Positions 1 through 7,065 are shown, counted from the first letter of the stretch. The stretch is DNA of 7,504 nt from an uncultured Oscillibacter sp. (GCF_900544955.1 NZ_UQXD01000067.1:1-7504); one strand, 5' to 3'. Program-made: numbers and translations. The notes: generated by a model from the sequence alone, not told the origin.

Positions 1-41
1 GACCCCGATGCCCCCGCAGAGGGGAGAGAGGAGAGGCGTCT

Positions 42-2012
42 ATGCCGAAATTTGAAGTCGTTTCCGAATATCAGCCCGCCGGGGACCAGCCCCAGGCCAT
101 CTCCGCCCTGGCGGAGGGCATCGAAAACGGGCTGAAGGAGCAGGTGCTGCTGGGCGTCACCGGCTCCGGCAAGACCTTCACCATGGCCAAGGTCATCGAG
201 CAGGTCCAGCGGCCCACGCTGGTGCTGGCCCACAACAAGACCCTGGCCGCCCAGCTGTGCGCCGAGTTCAAGGAGTTTTTTCCCAACAACGCGGTGGAGT
301 ACTTCGTCTCCTACTACGACTACTACCAGCCGGAGGCCTATATCCCCCACACGGACACCTATATCGCCAAGGACGCCTCCACCAACGACGAGATCGACCG
401 CCTGCGGCTCTCCGCCACCTGCGCCCTGCTGGAGCGGCGGGACGTCATCGTGGTGTCCTCCGTCTCCTGCATCTACGGCCTGGGCGAGCCGGACGACTTC
501 GCCAAGCTGGTGATCTCCCTCCGGGTGGGGGCGGAGTGGGACCGGAACGAGCTGCTGCGCCGCCTGGTGGAAAACCGCTATGAGCGCAACGACATCGCCT
601 TCGAGCGGAACATGTTCCGGGTCCGAGGGGACACGGTGGAGATTTACCCCGCCTATTACCGGGACCACGCCATCCGGGTGGAGTTCTTCGGGGACGAGAT
701 CGAGCGCATCAGCGACTTCTCCCCCGTCACCGGCTCCGTGAACCGGGTGCTGAACCACATCGCCATCTACCCCGCCAGCCACTATGTCACCACCAAGGAG
801 AAGATGGAGCGGGCCATCGGGGAGATCCGCGCGGAGATGGAGGAGCAGGTGCGGGTCTTCACCGACAACAACCAGCTGGTGGAGGCCCAGCGCATCCGCC
901 AGCGGACGGAGTACGACATGGAGATGATGGCGGAGCTGGGGTACTGCTCCGGCATTGAGAACTACTCCCGCATCATCTCCGACCGGCCCGCCGGGTCCGC
1001 CCCCATGACGCTGATCGACTTCTTTCCCGACGATTTCCTGCTGTTCGTGGACGAGAGCCACGTGACGCTGCCCCAGGTCCGGGCCATGTACAACGGCGAC
1101 CGGGCCCGGAAGGAGTCGCTGGTGAAGTACGGCTTCCGCCTGCCCTGTGCCTTCGACAACCGCCCGCTGCGCTTTGAGGAGTTTGAGGCCCACATCGGCC
1201 AGGCGGTGTTCGTCTCCGCCACCCCCGGGCCCTACGAGCGGGAGCGGGCGGACCAGGTGGTGGAGCAGGTCATCCGGCCCACGGGCCTGCTGGACCCCCG
1301 GGTGGAGATCCGCCCCGTCACCGGCCAGATCGACGATTTGATGGAGGAGATCAACCAGCGCTCCGCCAAGGGCGAGCGGGTGCTGGTGACCACCCTCACC
1401 AAAAAGATGGCGGAGGACCTGACGGAGTATTTCAAAAACGCCGGTATCCGGGTGCGGTATATGCACTCGGATGTGGAGACCATCGAGCGGATGGAGATCA
1501 TCCGGGACCTGCGGCTGGGGGAGTTCGACGTGCTGGTGGGCATCAACCTTCTGCGGGAAGGCCTGGACCTGCCGGAGGTGAGCCTGGTGGCCATCCTGGA
1601 CGCGGACAAGGAGGGCTTCCTCCGCTCCGAGACCTCCCTCATCCAGACCATCGGCCGGGCGGCCCGGAACGCGGAGGGCCTGGTGCTCATGTACGCCGAC
1701 GAGATCACGCCCTCCATGCGCTCCGCCATCGAGGAGACGGAGCGCCGCCGGGCCATCCAGGACGCCTATAACCAGGCCCACGGCATCGTGCCCCAGACCA
1801 TCATCAAGAGCGTCCGGGAGGTGCTGGAGATCTCCAAGTCCGAGGAGGACACCCGCAAGCGCCGGGAGCGCAAGACGAAAATGACCGACCGGGAGCGGGA
1901 GGCGGAGATCGCCAAGCTGGAAAAGGAGATGAAGGAAGCCAGCAAGATGCTGGAATTCGAGTACGCAGCCGTGCTGCGGGACCGGATCATCGAGCTGCGG
2001 GGGGCGAAGTGA
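42..2012 (+). CDS. uvrB: UvrABC system protein B (excinuclease subunit B)
   Basis: UvrB is the central subunit of nucleotide excision repair: it is loaded onto DNA by UvrA, verifies the lesion by inserting a beta-hairpin between the strands, and recruits UvrC for incision. The 656-residue product has the normal family length and every hallmark: Walker A GVTGSGKT (38-45), the tyrosine-rich beta-hairpin YYDYYQPEAYIP (91-102), the Walker B/DEAD-like box DESH (337-340), helicase motif V GINLLREGLDLPEV, motif VI QTIGRAARN (535-543), and a C-terminal UVR helical hairpin (about 620-655) that contacts UvrC. The ATG start follows an AGGAG ribosome binding site (29-33) with 8 bases spacing. The gene ends just before a 242-base gap, so it is probably the last gene of its transcription unit; uvrA, often its neighbour in Firmicutes, is not downstream. 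No damage to the reading frame is visible. Confidence 0.98.
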   Translation: MPKFEVVSEYQPAGDQPQAISALAEGIENGLKEQVLLGVTGSGKTFTMAKVIEQVQRPTLVLAHNKTLAAQLCAEFKEFFPNNAVEYFVSYYDYYQPEAYIPHTDTYIAKDASTNDEIDRLRLSATCALLERRDVIVVSSVSCIYGLGEPDDFAKLVISLRVGAEWDRNELLRRLVENRYERNDIAFERNMFRVRGDTVEIYPAYYRDHAIRVEFFGDEIERISDFSPVTGSVNRVLNHIAIYPASHYVTTKEKMERAIGEIRAEMEEQVRVFTDNNQLVEAQRIRQRTEYDMEMMAELGYCSGIENYSRIISDRPAGSAPMTLIDFFPDDFLLFVDESHVTLPQVRAMYNGDRARKESLVKYGFRLPCAFDNRPLRFEEFEAHIGQAVFVSATPGPYERERADQVVEQVIRPTGLLDPRVEIRPVTGQIDDLMEEINQRSAKGERVLVTTLTKKMAEDLTEYFKNAGIRVRYMHSDVETIERMEIIRDLRLGEFDVLVGINLLREGLDLPEVSLVAILDADKEGFLRSETSLIQTIGRAARNAEGLVLMYADEITPSMRSAIEETERRRAIQDAYNQAHGIVPQTIIKSVREVLEISKSEEDTRKRRERKTKMTDREREAEIAKLEKEMKEASKMLEFEYAAVLRDRIIELRGAK

Positions 2013-2254
2013 CGCCTGCCCGCTTTAGGGGGAACGGGTATGGGATAAGGCTCCGGCGGCCGGGCCCTGCCGCCGGGCTGTACGGCTGGGGGCTGCTGTG
2101 CGAGCCGGATGCCCTTCCCGCCGGGAAGCGGCCCTCGTACGATGGATTTCTGTTTTTTTCCATGTCCGCCACTGGCCGTTCTCATATCTGTTTGCCCTGG
2201 TGATTTTGATGCTGCTGTGAGCGGGAAGCCCCGCCGTGAAAAGGAGGACCTCCC
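2013..2254. other. Intergenic region with GC-rich hairpins and a T-rich patch
   Basis: No convincing gene lies between uvrB and the next operon. Visible structures are a perfect 8-bp stem with 8-base loop (CCGGCGGC at 2053-2060 pairing with GCCGCCGG at 2069-2076), a 6-bp stem with 3-base loop (CTTCCC 2114-2119, GGGAAG 2123-2128), a T-rich patch at about 2147-2159, and a small stem GCGGG/CCCGC (2221-2225, 2230-2234) just before the ribosome binding site of the next gene. The second hairpin and the T-rich patch are about 18 bases apart, too far for a textbook intrinsic terminator, so uvrB termination here is only a guess. I could not find a promoter with acceptable -35 and -10 boxes for the downstream operon, though it must start somewhere here if it is separate from uvrB. 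Confidence 0.5.
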
Positions 2255-2632
2255 ATGCACTATGACTGGCTGGACGCATATCTTCTGTCCCTTCCCGGGG
2301 CGGAGAAGGACTACAAGCCCGAGTGGCGATGGTTCCGCTACATGCTCCGGGGCAAGCTGTTTGCGGCGGTGTGCACGCCGGAGGAGAAGTATGAGACCTA
2401 CGGCGGACACGACCTGGTGAACCTGAAATGCGACCCGGCGGAGGCGGAGCTGCTGCGGGCCCAATACCCGGAGATTCTGCCGGGCTTCTACACCGACAAG
2501 CGCACCTGGATCGCCGCCTTGCTGGACGGGGCGCTGCCGGAGGCGGAGCTGCGGCGGCTGTGCGCCAATTCCCACCGGCTGGTACTGGAGAAGCTGCCCA
2601 AGTACGTCCAGCGGGAGATTCTGAAGGGATGA
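2255..2632 (+). CDS. MmcQ/YjbR family (DUF419) protein
   Basis: This 125-residue protein matches the MmcQ/YjbR family, small cytoplasmic proteins with a CyaY-like double-wing DNA-binding fold whose role is not established. Family landmarks are visible in order: GK followed by a hydrophobic strand (33-39), LK (57-58), DPAEAELLR (60-68), PGFYTDKRTWIAALLDG (76-92), in which the family typically has a PgyymdKrhW-like block, and a C-terminal SHRLVLEKLP helix (106-115). Length is normal for the family. The start is fixed by a strong AAGGAGG site (2241-2247) 7 bases upstream. It appears to be the first gene of a six-gene run. Its stop overlaps the ATG of the next small membrane gene in an ATGA, which suggests translational coupling. 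Why a YjbR protein opens a run containing surface-polymer acylation genes is unclear. Confidence 0.88.
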   Translation: MHYDWLDAYLLSLPGAEKDYKPEWRWFRYMLRGKLFAAVCTPEEKYETYGGHDLVNLKCDPAEAELLRAQYPEILPGFYTDKRTWIAALLDGALPEAELRRLCANSHRLVLEKLPKYVQREILKG

Positions 2633-2802
2633 CGATGGAGGAGACGCGGACCCGGCTGCAAACCATCGTGCTGCTGGCCCTGGCGGTCATGATCGTGGGC
2701 TGCGGCATTTTGACGGCGGTCTCCCACTGCTGGTTCCGGGGCGTGGTATTCCCCTGCCTGCTGCTGATCGGGTACACAGCGGCCCTGTGGCAGCTTCCAT
2801 AA
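2629..2802 (+). CDS. Small two-helix membrane protein, unknown function
   Basis: I do not recognise a family for this 57-residue product. It has a short charged N-terminus (MTMEETRTR), a first hydrophobic stretch (about 12-31), a short polar link containing His-Cys-Trp-Phe-Arg, and a second hydrophobic stretch (about 38-56), so it is probably a hairpin-like inner-membrane protein with almost no soluble part. Its ATG overlaps the stop of the YjbR gene (ATGA); a second in-frame ATG at 2635 sits 6 bases after GAAGGG (2623-2628) and could be the true start, giving 55 residues. Codons end mostly in G or C like the neighbours, supporting a real gene. It lies 24 bases before the MBOAT acyltransferase gene. 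A partner or scaffold role for that enzyme, comparable in position to small membrane peptides of dlt operons, is only a guess. Confidence 0.68.
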   Translation: MTMEETRTRLQTIVLLALAVMIVGCGILTAVSHCWFRGVVFPCLLLIGYTAALWQLP

Positions 2803-2826
2803 TTCTCAGGAAAGAGATGTGATTCC

Positions 2827-4239
2827 ATGGCGTTCAGCAGTATGGCCTTCCTGTTTGGCTTTCTGCCCCTCAGCCTTTTTTGTTATTTTCTGCTCCCCGC
2901 CCGGTTCCGCTCCGGGCGCAACTGGGTGCTGCTGGCCGCCAGCCTGGCCTTTTACTGCTGGGGCGGCGTCCGGCTGCTGCCGGCCCTGGCGGTGTCCTGC
3001 GCAGGCAACTGGTGCGCGGCGCTGCTGGCGGCACCGGGGCGGCGGGGCCGCCGGGCCGTGTATCTGGCCGCCCTGGCCGGGAACATCGCCATGCTGGGCT
3101 ACTTCAAGTACACAGGCTTCCTGGTGGCCAACCTGAACGCCCTGGGCCTGGAGCTGGCGGCGCCCGCCGTGGCGCTGCCCGCGGGCATCTCCTTTTTCAC
3201 CTTCCAGGCCGTGGCCTACCTGACGGACGTCTACCGGGGCACCATTCCGGCGGAGCGGAGCCTCCCCCGGCTGACGCTGTTCATGGCCTTCTTCCCCCAG
3301 CTGCTCCAGGGCCCCATCCTCCGCTACGGGGCCTTTGCCCCGGAGCTGACGGACCGGCGGGAGACCGCCGCCGACGCGGCGGCGGGGGCCACCCGGTTCT
3401 GCTTCGGCCTGGCCAAAAAGGTGCTGCTGGCGGACGCCCTGGGCCAGATTGCCGACGGCGCCTTCGCCGCCGGGGACCGGCTGACCGTGTCCCTGGCCTG
3501 GCTGGGGGCCGTGGCCTACACCCTCCAGCTCTACTTTGACTTTTCCGGCTACACGGACATGGCCATCGGCCTAGGCCGGGTGTTCGGCTTCCGCCTGCCG
3601 GAGAATTTCAACTACCCCTATCTCGCAAAGTCCGCCTCGGAGTTCTGGCGCCGGTGGCACATGACCCTCTCCTTCTGGTTCCGGGACTATGTGTACATCC
3701 CCCTGGGGGGCAACCGCTGCGGCCGGGGCCGCCAGCTGCTGAACCTGCTGGCGGTGTGGCTGCTGACGGGGCTGTGGCACGGCTCCGCCTGGAACTTCGT
3801 CCTCTGGGGGCTGTACTACGCGGCGCTGCTGGCGGGGGAGCGGTTCCTCTGGGGGCGGGCACTGGAGCGGCTGCCCGCCCCGGTGCGCCACGGCTATGCC
3901 CTGGCGGTGATCGTGGTGGGCTGGGTGCTGTTCCGCTCCGCCGGCCTGGGCCAGGTGGGGCAGATGGTCTCCGCCCTGTTCGGCGCCGCCCCCGGCGGCC
4001 TTTGGAGCGGGGAGACGGTCTATTACCTGATCCAGTTCCGCTGGGAGCTGCTGGCGGCCATCCCCGCCGCCCTGCCGGTGAAGGACCTGGTGGCCGGGAA
4101 GCTGGCTGCCCGGGGCGGCCGGGGGTCGGAGGCCCTGCTGGACCTGGGGCCCAAGGTGCTGGCCTTCGGCCTTTTGGGCTGGTCCGTGGTGCGGCTGCTG
4201 AGTTCCACCTTCCGTTCCTTCCTGTATTTTCAGTTTTGA
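2827..4239 (+). CDS. MBOAT family membrane-bound O-acyltransferase (AlgI/DltB-like)
   Basis: This 470-residue polytopic membrane protein belongs to the MBOAT family, AlgI branch, whose members pass acyl groups (usually acetyl) from the cytoplasm to extracellular polymers such as alginate, other exopolysaccharides or cell-wall glycans. The N-terminus (FSSMAFLFGFLPLSLFCYF) is the usual AlgI-like first helix. Conserved blocks follow: PAGISFFTFQAVAYLTDVYRG (about 119 on), FFPQLLQGPILRY, the LQLYFDFSGYTDMAIG block, EFWRRWHMTLSFWFRDY with His278, YIPLGGNR, and LTGLWHGSAWNFVLWG with His318, the family's invariant active-site histidine. About ten membrane segments are expected. The ATG follows AGGAAAGAG (2808-2816); a later ATG at 2842 would cut into the first helix. 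The next gene, a DHHW/AlgJ-like protein, is its standard partner. The acyl group and acceptor cannot be read from sequence; no dltA/dltC-like carrier genes are present, so acetylation is more likely than D-alanylation. Confidence 0.95.
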   Translation: MAFSSMAFLFGFLPLSLFCYFLLPARFRSGRNWVLLAASLAFYCWGGVRLLPALAVSCAGNWCAALLAAPGRRGRRAVYLAALAGNIAMLGYFKYTGFLVANLNALGLELAAPAVALPAGISFFTFQAVAYLTDVYRGTIPAERSLPRLTLFMAFFPQLLQGPILRYGAFAPELTDRRETAADAAAGATRFCFGLAKKVLLADALGQIADGAFAAGDRLTVSLAWLGAVAYTLQLYFDFSGYTDMAIGLGRVFGFRLPENFNYPYLAKSASEFWRRWHMTLSFWFRDYVYIPLGGNRCGRGRQLLNLLAVWLLTGLWHGSAWNFVLWGLYYAALLAGERFLWGRALERLPAPVRHGYALAVIVVGWVLFRSAGLGQVGQMVSALFGAAPGGLWSGETVYYLIQFRWELLAAIPAALPVKDLVAGKLAARGGRGSEALLDLGPKVLAFGLLGWSVVRLLSSTFRSFLYFQF

Positions 4240-4254
4240 GAGGAGGCCCTTTTC

Positions 4255-5445
4255 ATGCGCAGAGTTACCGACCGGGCTTTTCTCGCCGTGCTGCTGGCGG
4301 TGCTGGCGGCGGTGCCCCTGGGGACGGCCCTCTGGTCCCACAGGGAGACCACCGCCTACTATGAGAACCGCTCCCTGGCAAAGCGCCCCGCTCTCACCTG
4401 GGAGAGTCTGTGGGACGGCGGCTTTGCCGCCGATTTTGAGAGCTGGTACTCCGACCACGCCCCTGGCCGCACCACGCTGCTGAAGGCGGACACCGCCCTC
4501 CAGATGAAGGTGCTGCGCCGCCCGGTGGTCAACGAGGTGGTCACCACCCAGGAGGTGCTGCTGCCCGCCATGGAGTACAGTGAGTGGAGCCGCCGGGCCT
4601 ATGAGGAGACCATGCCCCCCATCGCCGCCAACTACGGCAAGCTGAACCGCCACATCCAGAACTGCGGGGGCAGCTTTTACTTTGTGGGCTTTCCGGAGCA
4701 GCGGGTGTATTTCCAGGACCGGTTTCCCGCCTATATGAACAGCCACCGGCGGGAGGCCCAGGCGGCGGACGAGTCCTTCCAGACCGCCCTGGAGGGGGCG
4801 GGCATCCGCTTTTTGAACATGGGGGAGGTCTACGACCGCCAGGGCCGCCCGGCGGACTACTACTCCGCCGTGGACCACCACTACAATTACTACGGCGCCT
4901 ACGCCGCCTACCGGGCCATTCTGGACGCCCTGGCTGCCGACGGCTGGGACCTGCCGGTGCTGACGGAGGAGGACCTGGATTTCCAGGAGCTGCCCAACCC
5001 CTATATCGGCTCCCGCAGCCGGAAGCTGTACAACCTCTGGCCCAATGAGGAGAGGGCCGTCATCGGCGTGCAGCGCCGCCCGGTGGCCTTTACCCGCACC
5101 GACAACGGCCAGCCCAGCGACAAACCGCTGTTCGTCCTCCCGGCGGCGGAGGACCTGCCCACCACCTACAACCTCTACATGGGCGGCGACTTCGGCGAGA
5201 CGATTCTGGAGACGGGGCGGCCGGAGCTGCCGAATGTGCTGATCTACGGGGACTCCTTCACCAACGCCCTGGAGACGCTGCTGTACGCCTCCTTCAACGA
5301 GACCCGCATCCTGGACCTGCGGCATTACGACGACCAGAGCCTGCGGGACTATATCGCGGCCTACCGGCCGGAGATTGTGCTGTGCATCCAGAACGACACA
5401 TTCTATTACGAGACCGGCGGCAACGGCGCGGTATGGGAGGATTGA
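4255..5445 (+). CDS. DHHW family / AlgJ-like SGNH-fold protein, surface polymer O-acetylation
   Basis: This 396-residue protein has one N-terminal hydrophobic segment (about 8-25), after a short basic start (MRR), that would serve as a signal anchor, leaving the rest outside the membrane. It then shows features of the DHHW/AlgJ/AlgX group, SGNH-hydrolase-like domains that work with MBOAT proteins in O-acetylating extracellular polymers: ENRSLAKRP (38 on), FESWYSDHAPGR, an Asp-His-His motif DHHYN at 207-211 (the tryptophan that names the family is Tyr here), and IYGDSFTN with Ser334 in the GDSF motif near the C-terminus. By analogy with AlgJ, Asp207, a following His and Ser334 would form the catalytic triad; that mapping is inference. 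The start is set by AGGAGG (4241-4246) 8 bases upstream and 15 bases after the MBOAT stop, so the two are surely co-transcribed. The acceptor polymer is unknown. Confidence 0.88.
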   Translation: MRRVTDRAFLAVLLAVLAAVPLGTALWSHRETTAYYENRSLAKRPALTWESLWDGGFAADFESWYSDHAPGRTTLLKADTALQMKVLRRPVVNEVVTTQEVLLPAMEYSEWSRRAYEETMPPIAANYGKLNRHIQNCGGSFYFVGFPEQRVYFQDRFPAYMNSHRREAQAADESFQTALEGAGIRFLNMGEVYDRQGRPADYYSAVDHHYNYYGAYAAYRAILDALAADGWDLPVLTEEDLDFQELPNPYIGSRSRKLYNLWPNEERAVIGVQRRPVAFTRTDNGQPSDKPLFVLPAAEDLPTTYNLYMGGDFGETILETGRPELPNVLIYGDSFTNALETLLYASFNETRILDLRHYDDQSLRDYIAAYRPEIVLCIQNDTFYYETGGNGAVWED

Positions 5446-5450
5446 ACGGT

Positions 5451-6338
5451 ATGGAGGCGGAGACAGGCAGTCAAAAAGCCTCACAGCGGGGCGCCTGCGC
5501 CAGCATTCTGGCGGGGGCCGCGCTGTGGGGCCTCATCGGACTGTGGAACCGGAATCTGATGGCCGGGGGACTGTCCCCTGGAGACATCGTGGTGCTGCGG
5601 AACTTCGGCGGCATGGCGCTGCTGGGAGTGGTGTTCGCGGCGGGGGACCGCAGCGTGTTCCGGGTGAAGCGGGAGCACCTGAAATATTTTCTCGGCACCG
5701 GCGTCGTCAGCGTGGTGCTGTTCACCCTGTGCTATTTCTCCTGCCAGAAAATCTGTTCACTGGCGGTGGCCTCCATCCTGCTGTACACGGCGCCGTCCTT
5801 CGTGGTGCTGCTGTCGGCCCTGCTGTGGCGGGAGCCCGTCACGGCCAGGAAGCTGGCCGCCCTGTTGCTGACGCTGGTGGGCTGCGCCGGGGTGTGCGGC
5901 CTCTTCGCCGGGAATTTGACGGTGACGGTGCCGGGCATTCTGCTGGGCCTGGGTGCCGGGTTTTTCTACGCGCTGTACAGCGTCTTCGGCCGGTATGCCC
6001 TGGCCCATTACAGCGCCATGACCGTCACGGTGTGGACCTTCCTCTTCGCCGGGCCCGCCTCCCTGGTGCTGCTGCGGCCCTCCGCGCTGGCGGCGGCCAT
6101 GGCGGTGCCCCGGATGTGGCTGTACGCCGTGGGGCTGGTGGTGGTGTCCACCGTGGCACCCTACCTCCTCTACACCCGGGGACTGGCCCGAGTGGAGCCG
6201 GGCCGGGCCTCCATCCTGGCCAGCCTGGAGCCGGTGGTGGCCGCCCTGGCGGGGGCGCTGGCCTTCGGTGAGGCCATAGGCCCCCTGACGCTGGCGGGCA
6301 TCTGCTGCGTTTTGGCGGGCGTGTACCTTTTGAGGTGA
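5451..6338 (+). CDS. EamA/DMT superfamily permease (RhaT/YdcZ-like transporter)
   Basis: A 295-residue, highly hydrophobic protein with the ten-helix, two-repeat design of EamA (DUF6) drug/metabolite transporters. The duplication is visible: residues 107-143 (ASILLYTAPSFVVLLSALLW, then REPV) align with 253-290 (ASILASLEPVVAALAGALAF, then GEAI), each carrying the conserved Glu (128, 274) near the end of a helix. The N-terminal repeat has the usual WGxxGxWNR motif (26-34) and a LRNFGG segment (49-54). Substrate cannot be predicted; relatives export amino acids, metabolites or nucleotide sugars. The frame is open back to 5382 but I chose ATG 5451 because GGGAGG (5435-5440) lies 10 bases before it and it begins 5 bases after the previous stop; a longer start would overlap the DHHW gene and add an arginine-rich tail. 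It is followed 4 bases later by ybaK. Confidence 0.93.
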   Translation: MEAETGSQKASQRGACASILAGAALWGLIGLWNRNLMAGGLSPGDIVVLRNFGGMALLGVVFAAGDRSVFRVKREHLKYFLGTGVVSVVLFTLCYFSCQKICSLAVASILLYTAPSFVVLLSALLWREPVTARKLAALLLTLVGCAGVCGLFAGNLTVTVPGILLGLGAGFFYALYSVFGRYALAHYSAMTVTVWTFLFAGPASLVLLRPSALAAAMAVPRMWLYAVGLVVVSTVAPYLLYTRGLARVEPGRASILASLEPVVAALAGALAFGEAIGPLTLAGICCVLAGVYLLR

Positions 6339-6342
6339 GAAT

Positions 6343-6843
6343 ATGGCAAAGAAGAAGGAAGAGAAGACCAACGTCATGCGGATCCTGGAGCAGAGGCACA
6401 TCCCCTATACCGCCCATTTTTATCAGGAGAGCGAGGGGCCGGAGGGGACCCGGGAGTACGGCGTGCACATTGCCCAGGCCCTGGGCCAGGACCCGGCCCG
6501 GGGGTTCAAGACCCTGGTGGCCCGGGGGGCCTCCAAGGGCATCTACGTGTTTGAGGTTCCGGCGGCGGAGAGTCTGGATTTGAAGAAGGCCGCCAAAGCG
6601 GTGGGGGAGAAGGCCGTCGAGCTGCTCCGGGTGGCGGAGATCAACGCCGTCACCGGGTATATCCGGGGCGGATGCAGCCCCGTGGGGATGAAGAAGGCGT
6701 ACCCGGTGGTGTTCCACCGGACGGCCCTGGACTACGAGACCATCTATATCTCCGGCGGGCGGATCGGCGCCCAGGTGGAGGCGCCGCCCCGGGCGCTACT
6801 GGATTTGCTGGGCGCCGGGACGGCGGATATCATCACGGAGTAG
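6343..6843 (+). CDS. ybaK: Cys-tRNA(Pro)/Cys-tRNA(Cys) deacylase YbaK/EbsC
   Basis: YbaK is a cytoplasmic trans-editing enzyme of the INS superfamily that hydrolyses Cys-tRNA(Pro) made in error by prolyl-tRNA synthetase. The 166-residue product is slightly longer than the well-known ~159-residue family members. It shows the N-terminal NVMRILEQRHIPYTAHFY block (10-27), FKTLVARG with Lys56, matching the catalytic lysine position of the family, and the IRGGCSPVGMKK signature (107-118). A final LDLLGAGTADIITE tail is typical. It starts 4 bases after the permease stop with GAGGTGA (6332-6338) as ribosome binding site, and is the last gene of the operon. Its last 48 bases overlap, on the opposite strand, the end of the minus-strand small gene. 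No terminator hairpin with a T-run is visible after its TAG. Confidence 0.95.
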   Translation: MAKKKEEKTNVMRILEQRHIPYTAHFYQESEGPEGTREYGVHIAQALGQDPARGFKTLVARGASKGIYVFEVPAAESLDLKKAAKAVGEKAVELLRVAEINAVTGYIRGGCSPVGMKKAYPVVFHRTALDYETIYISGGRIGAQVEAPPRALLDLLGAGTADIITE

Positions 6844-7011
6844 GGACAGGCCCAGATGGAGGCCCACGGCGAAGGCGTCGGTGGACCAGCGCAGGCGCAG
6901 GGCGTGCAGGGCGTCCGTCAGGTCCAGGCGCTGGCGGTCGGACAGCGGCAGCGGCTCCTGGAGGAGCGGGTCGGCGTAGCCGTCGAAGAGGGCTTCATAG
7001 ATGCGATTCAT
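6796..7011 (-). CDS. Small protein of unknown function, divergent from the HTH gene (possibly DUF6809-like)
   Basis: A 71-residue minus-strand gene that I do not firmly recognise. The start MNRIYEALFDG and the helical AFAVGLHLGLSLL segment (46-58) faintly recall short clostridial proteins of the DUF6809 type, but this is a weak impression. The product looks soluble and mostly helical, with a leucine-rich middle (30-41). Three things support reality: ATG 7011 has GAGG 8 bases upstream; a good promoter precedes it; and 52 of the 56 codons lying outside ybaK end in G or C, as in the neighbouring genes. The bias drops (6 of 15 end in A/T) exactly where it overlaps the 3' end of ybaK, so the C-terminal 15 residues may be an extension read through ybaK. 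A longer start at 7056 would lie inside the inverted repeat and is less likely. Confidence 0.62.
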   Translation of the reverse strand: MNRIYEALFDGYADPLLQEPLPLSDRQRLDLTDALHALRLRWSTDAFAVGLHLGLSLLRDDIRRPGAQQIQ

Positions 7012-7027
7012 AAGCAATGCCTCAATA

Positions 7028-7065
7028 CGAACTTTTATGATGTCACAATACATCATAAAAGTTCG
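7028..7065. promoter_or_regulatory. Perfect 16-bp inverted repeat, probable operator of the HTH protein
   Basis: The left arm CGAACTTTTATGATGT (7028-7043) is exactly complementary to the right arm ACATCATAAAAGTTCG (7050-7065), separated by CACAAT. It stands in the short gap between two divergent start codons, 16 bases from the minus-strand ATG and 17 bases from the plus-strand ATG. It covers the minus-strand -10 box and spacer. No T-run follows on either strand, so it is not an intrinsic terminator. Binding by the adjacent XRE-type protein as a dimer (or two dimers, given the length) with autoregulation is the natural reading, but this is inferred from position. Confidence 0.7.

Noticed and set aside
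1..41. Tail of an upstream gene before uvrB
   Set aside because: A frame without stops runs in from the left edge and ends at 53-55, but 41 bases are too few to tell a gene end from leader sequence.
2114..2160. Intrinsic terminator for uvrB
   Set aside because: A hairpin and a T-rich patch are both present, but about 18 bases separate them, so it does not fit a standard intrinsic terminator; described only as intergenic structure.
2009..2203. GTG-started frame overlapping the uvrB stop (GTGA)
   Set aside because: It has a coupling-like junction, but the translation is compositionally random, spans the GC-rich hairpins and has no motif or codon-bias support.
1766..2828. Overlapping minus-strand frames of about 267-269 codons opposite the uvrB end and YjbR gene
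   Set aside because: Arg/Pro/Ala/Gln-rich translations without domains, antisense to uvrB and the YjbR gene; treated as shadows.
3571..5484. Long 637-codon open frame on the minus strand opposite the MBOAT and DHHW genes
   Set aside because: Its translation is low-complexity and rich in Gln, Pro, Gly and His, with no family motifs, and it lies antisense to two well-supported genes. Long antisense frames are expected in GC-rich coding DNA.
7028..7065. Bidirectional terminator or transposon end
   Set aside because: No T-run follows the stem on either strand, no flanking target duplication or transposase is seen, and the position between two start codons favours an operator.
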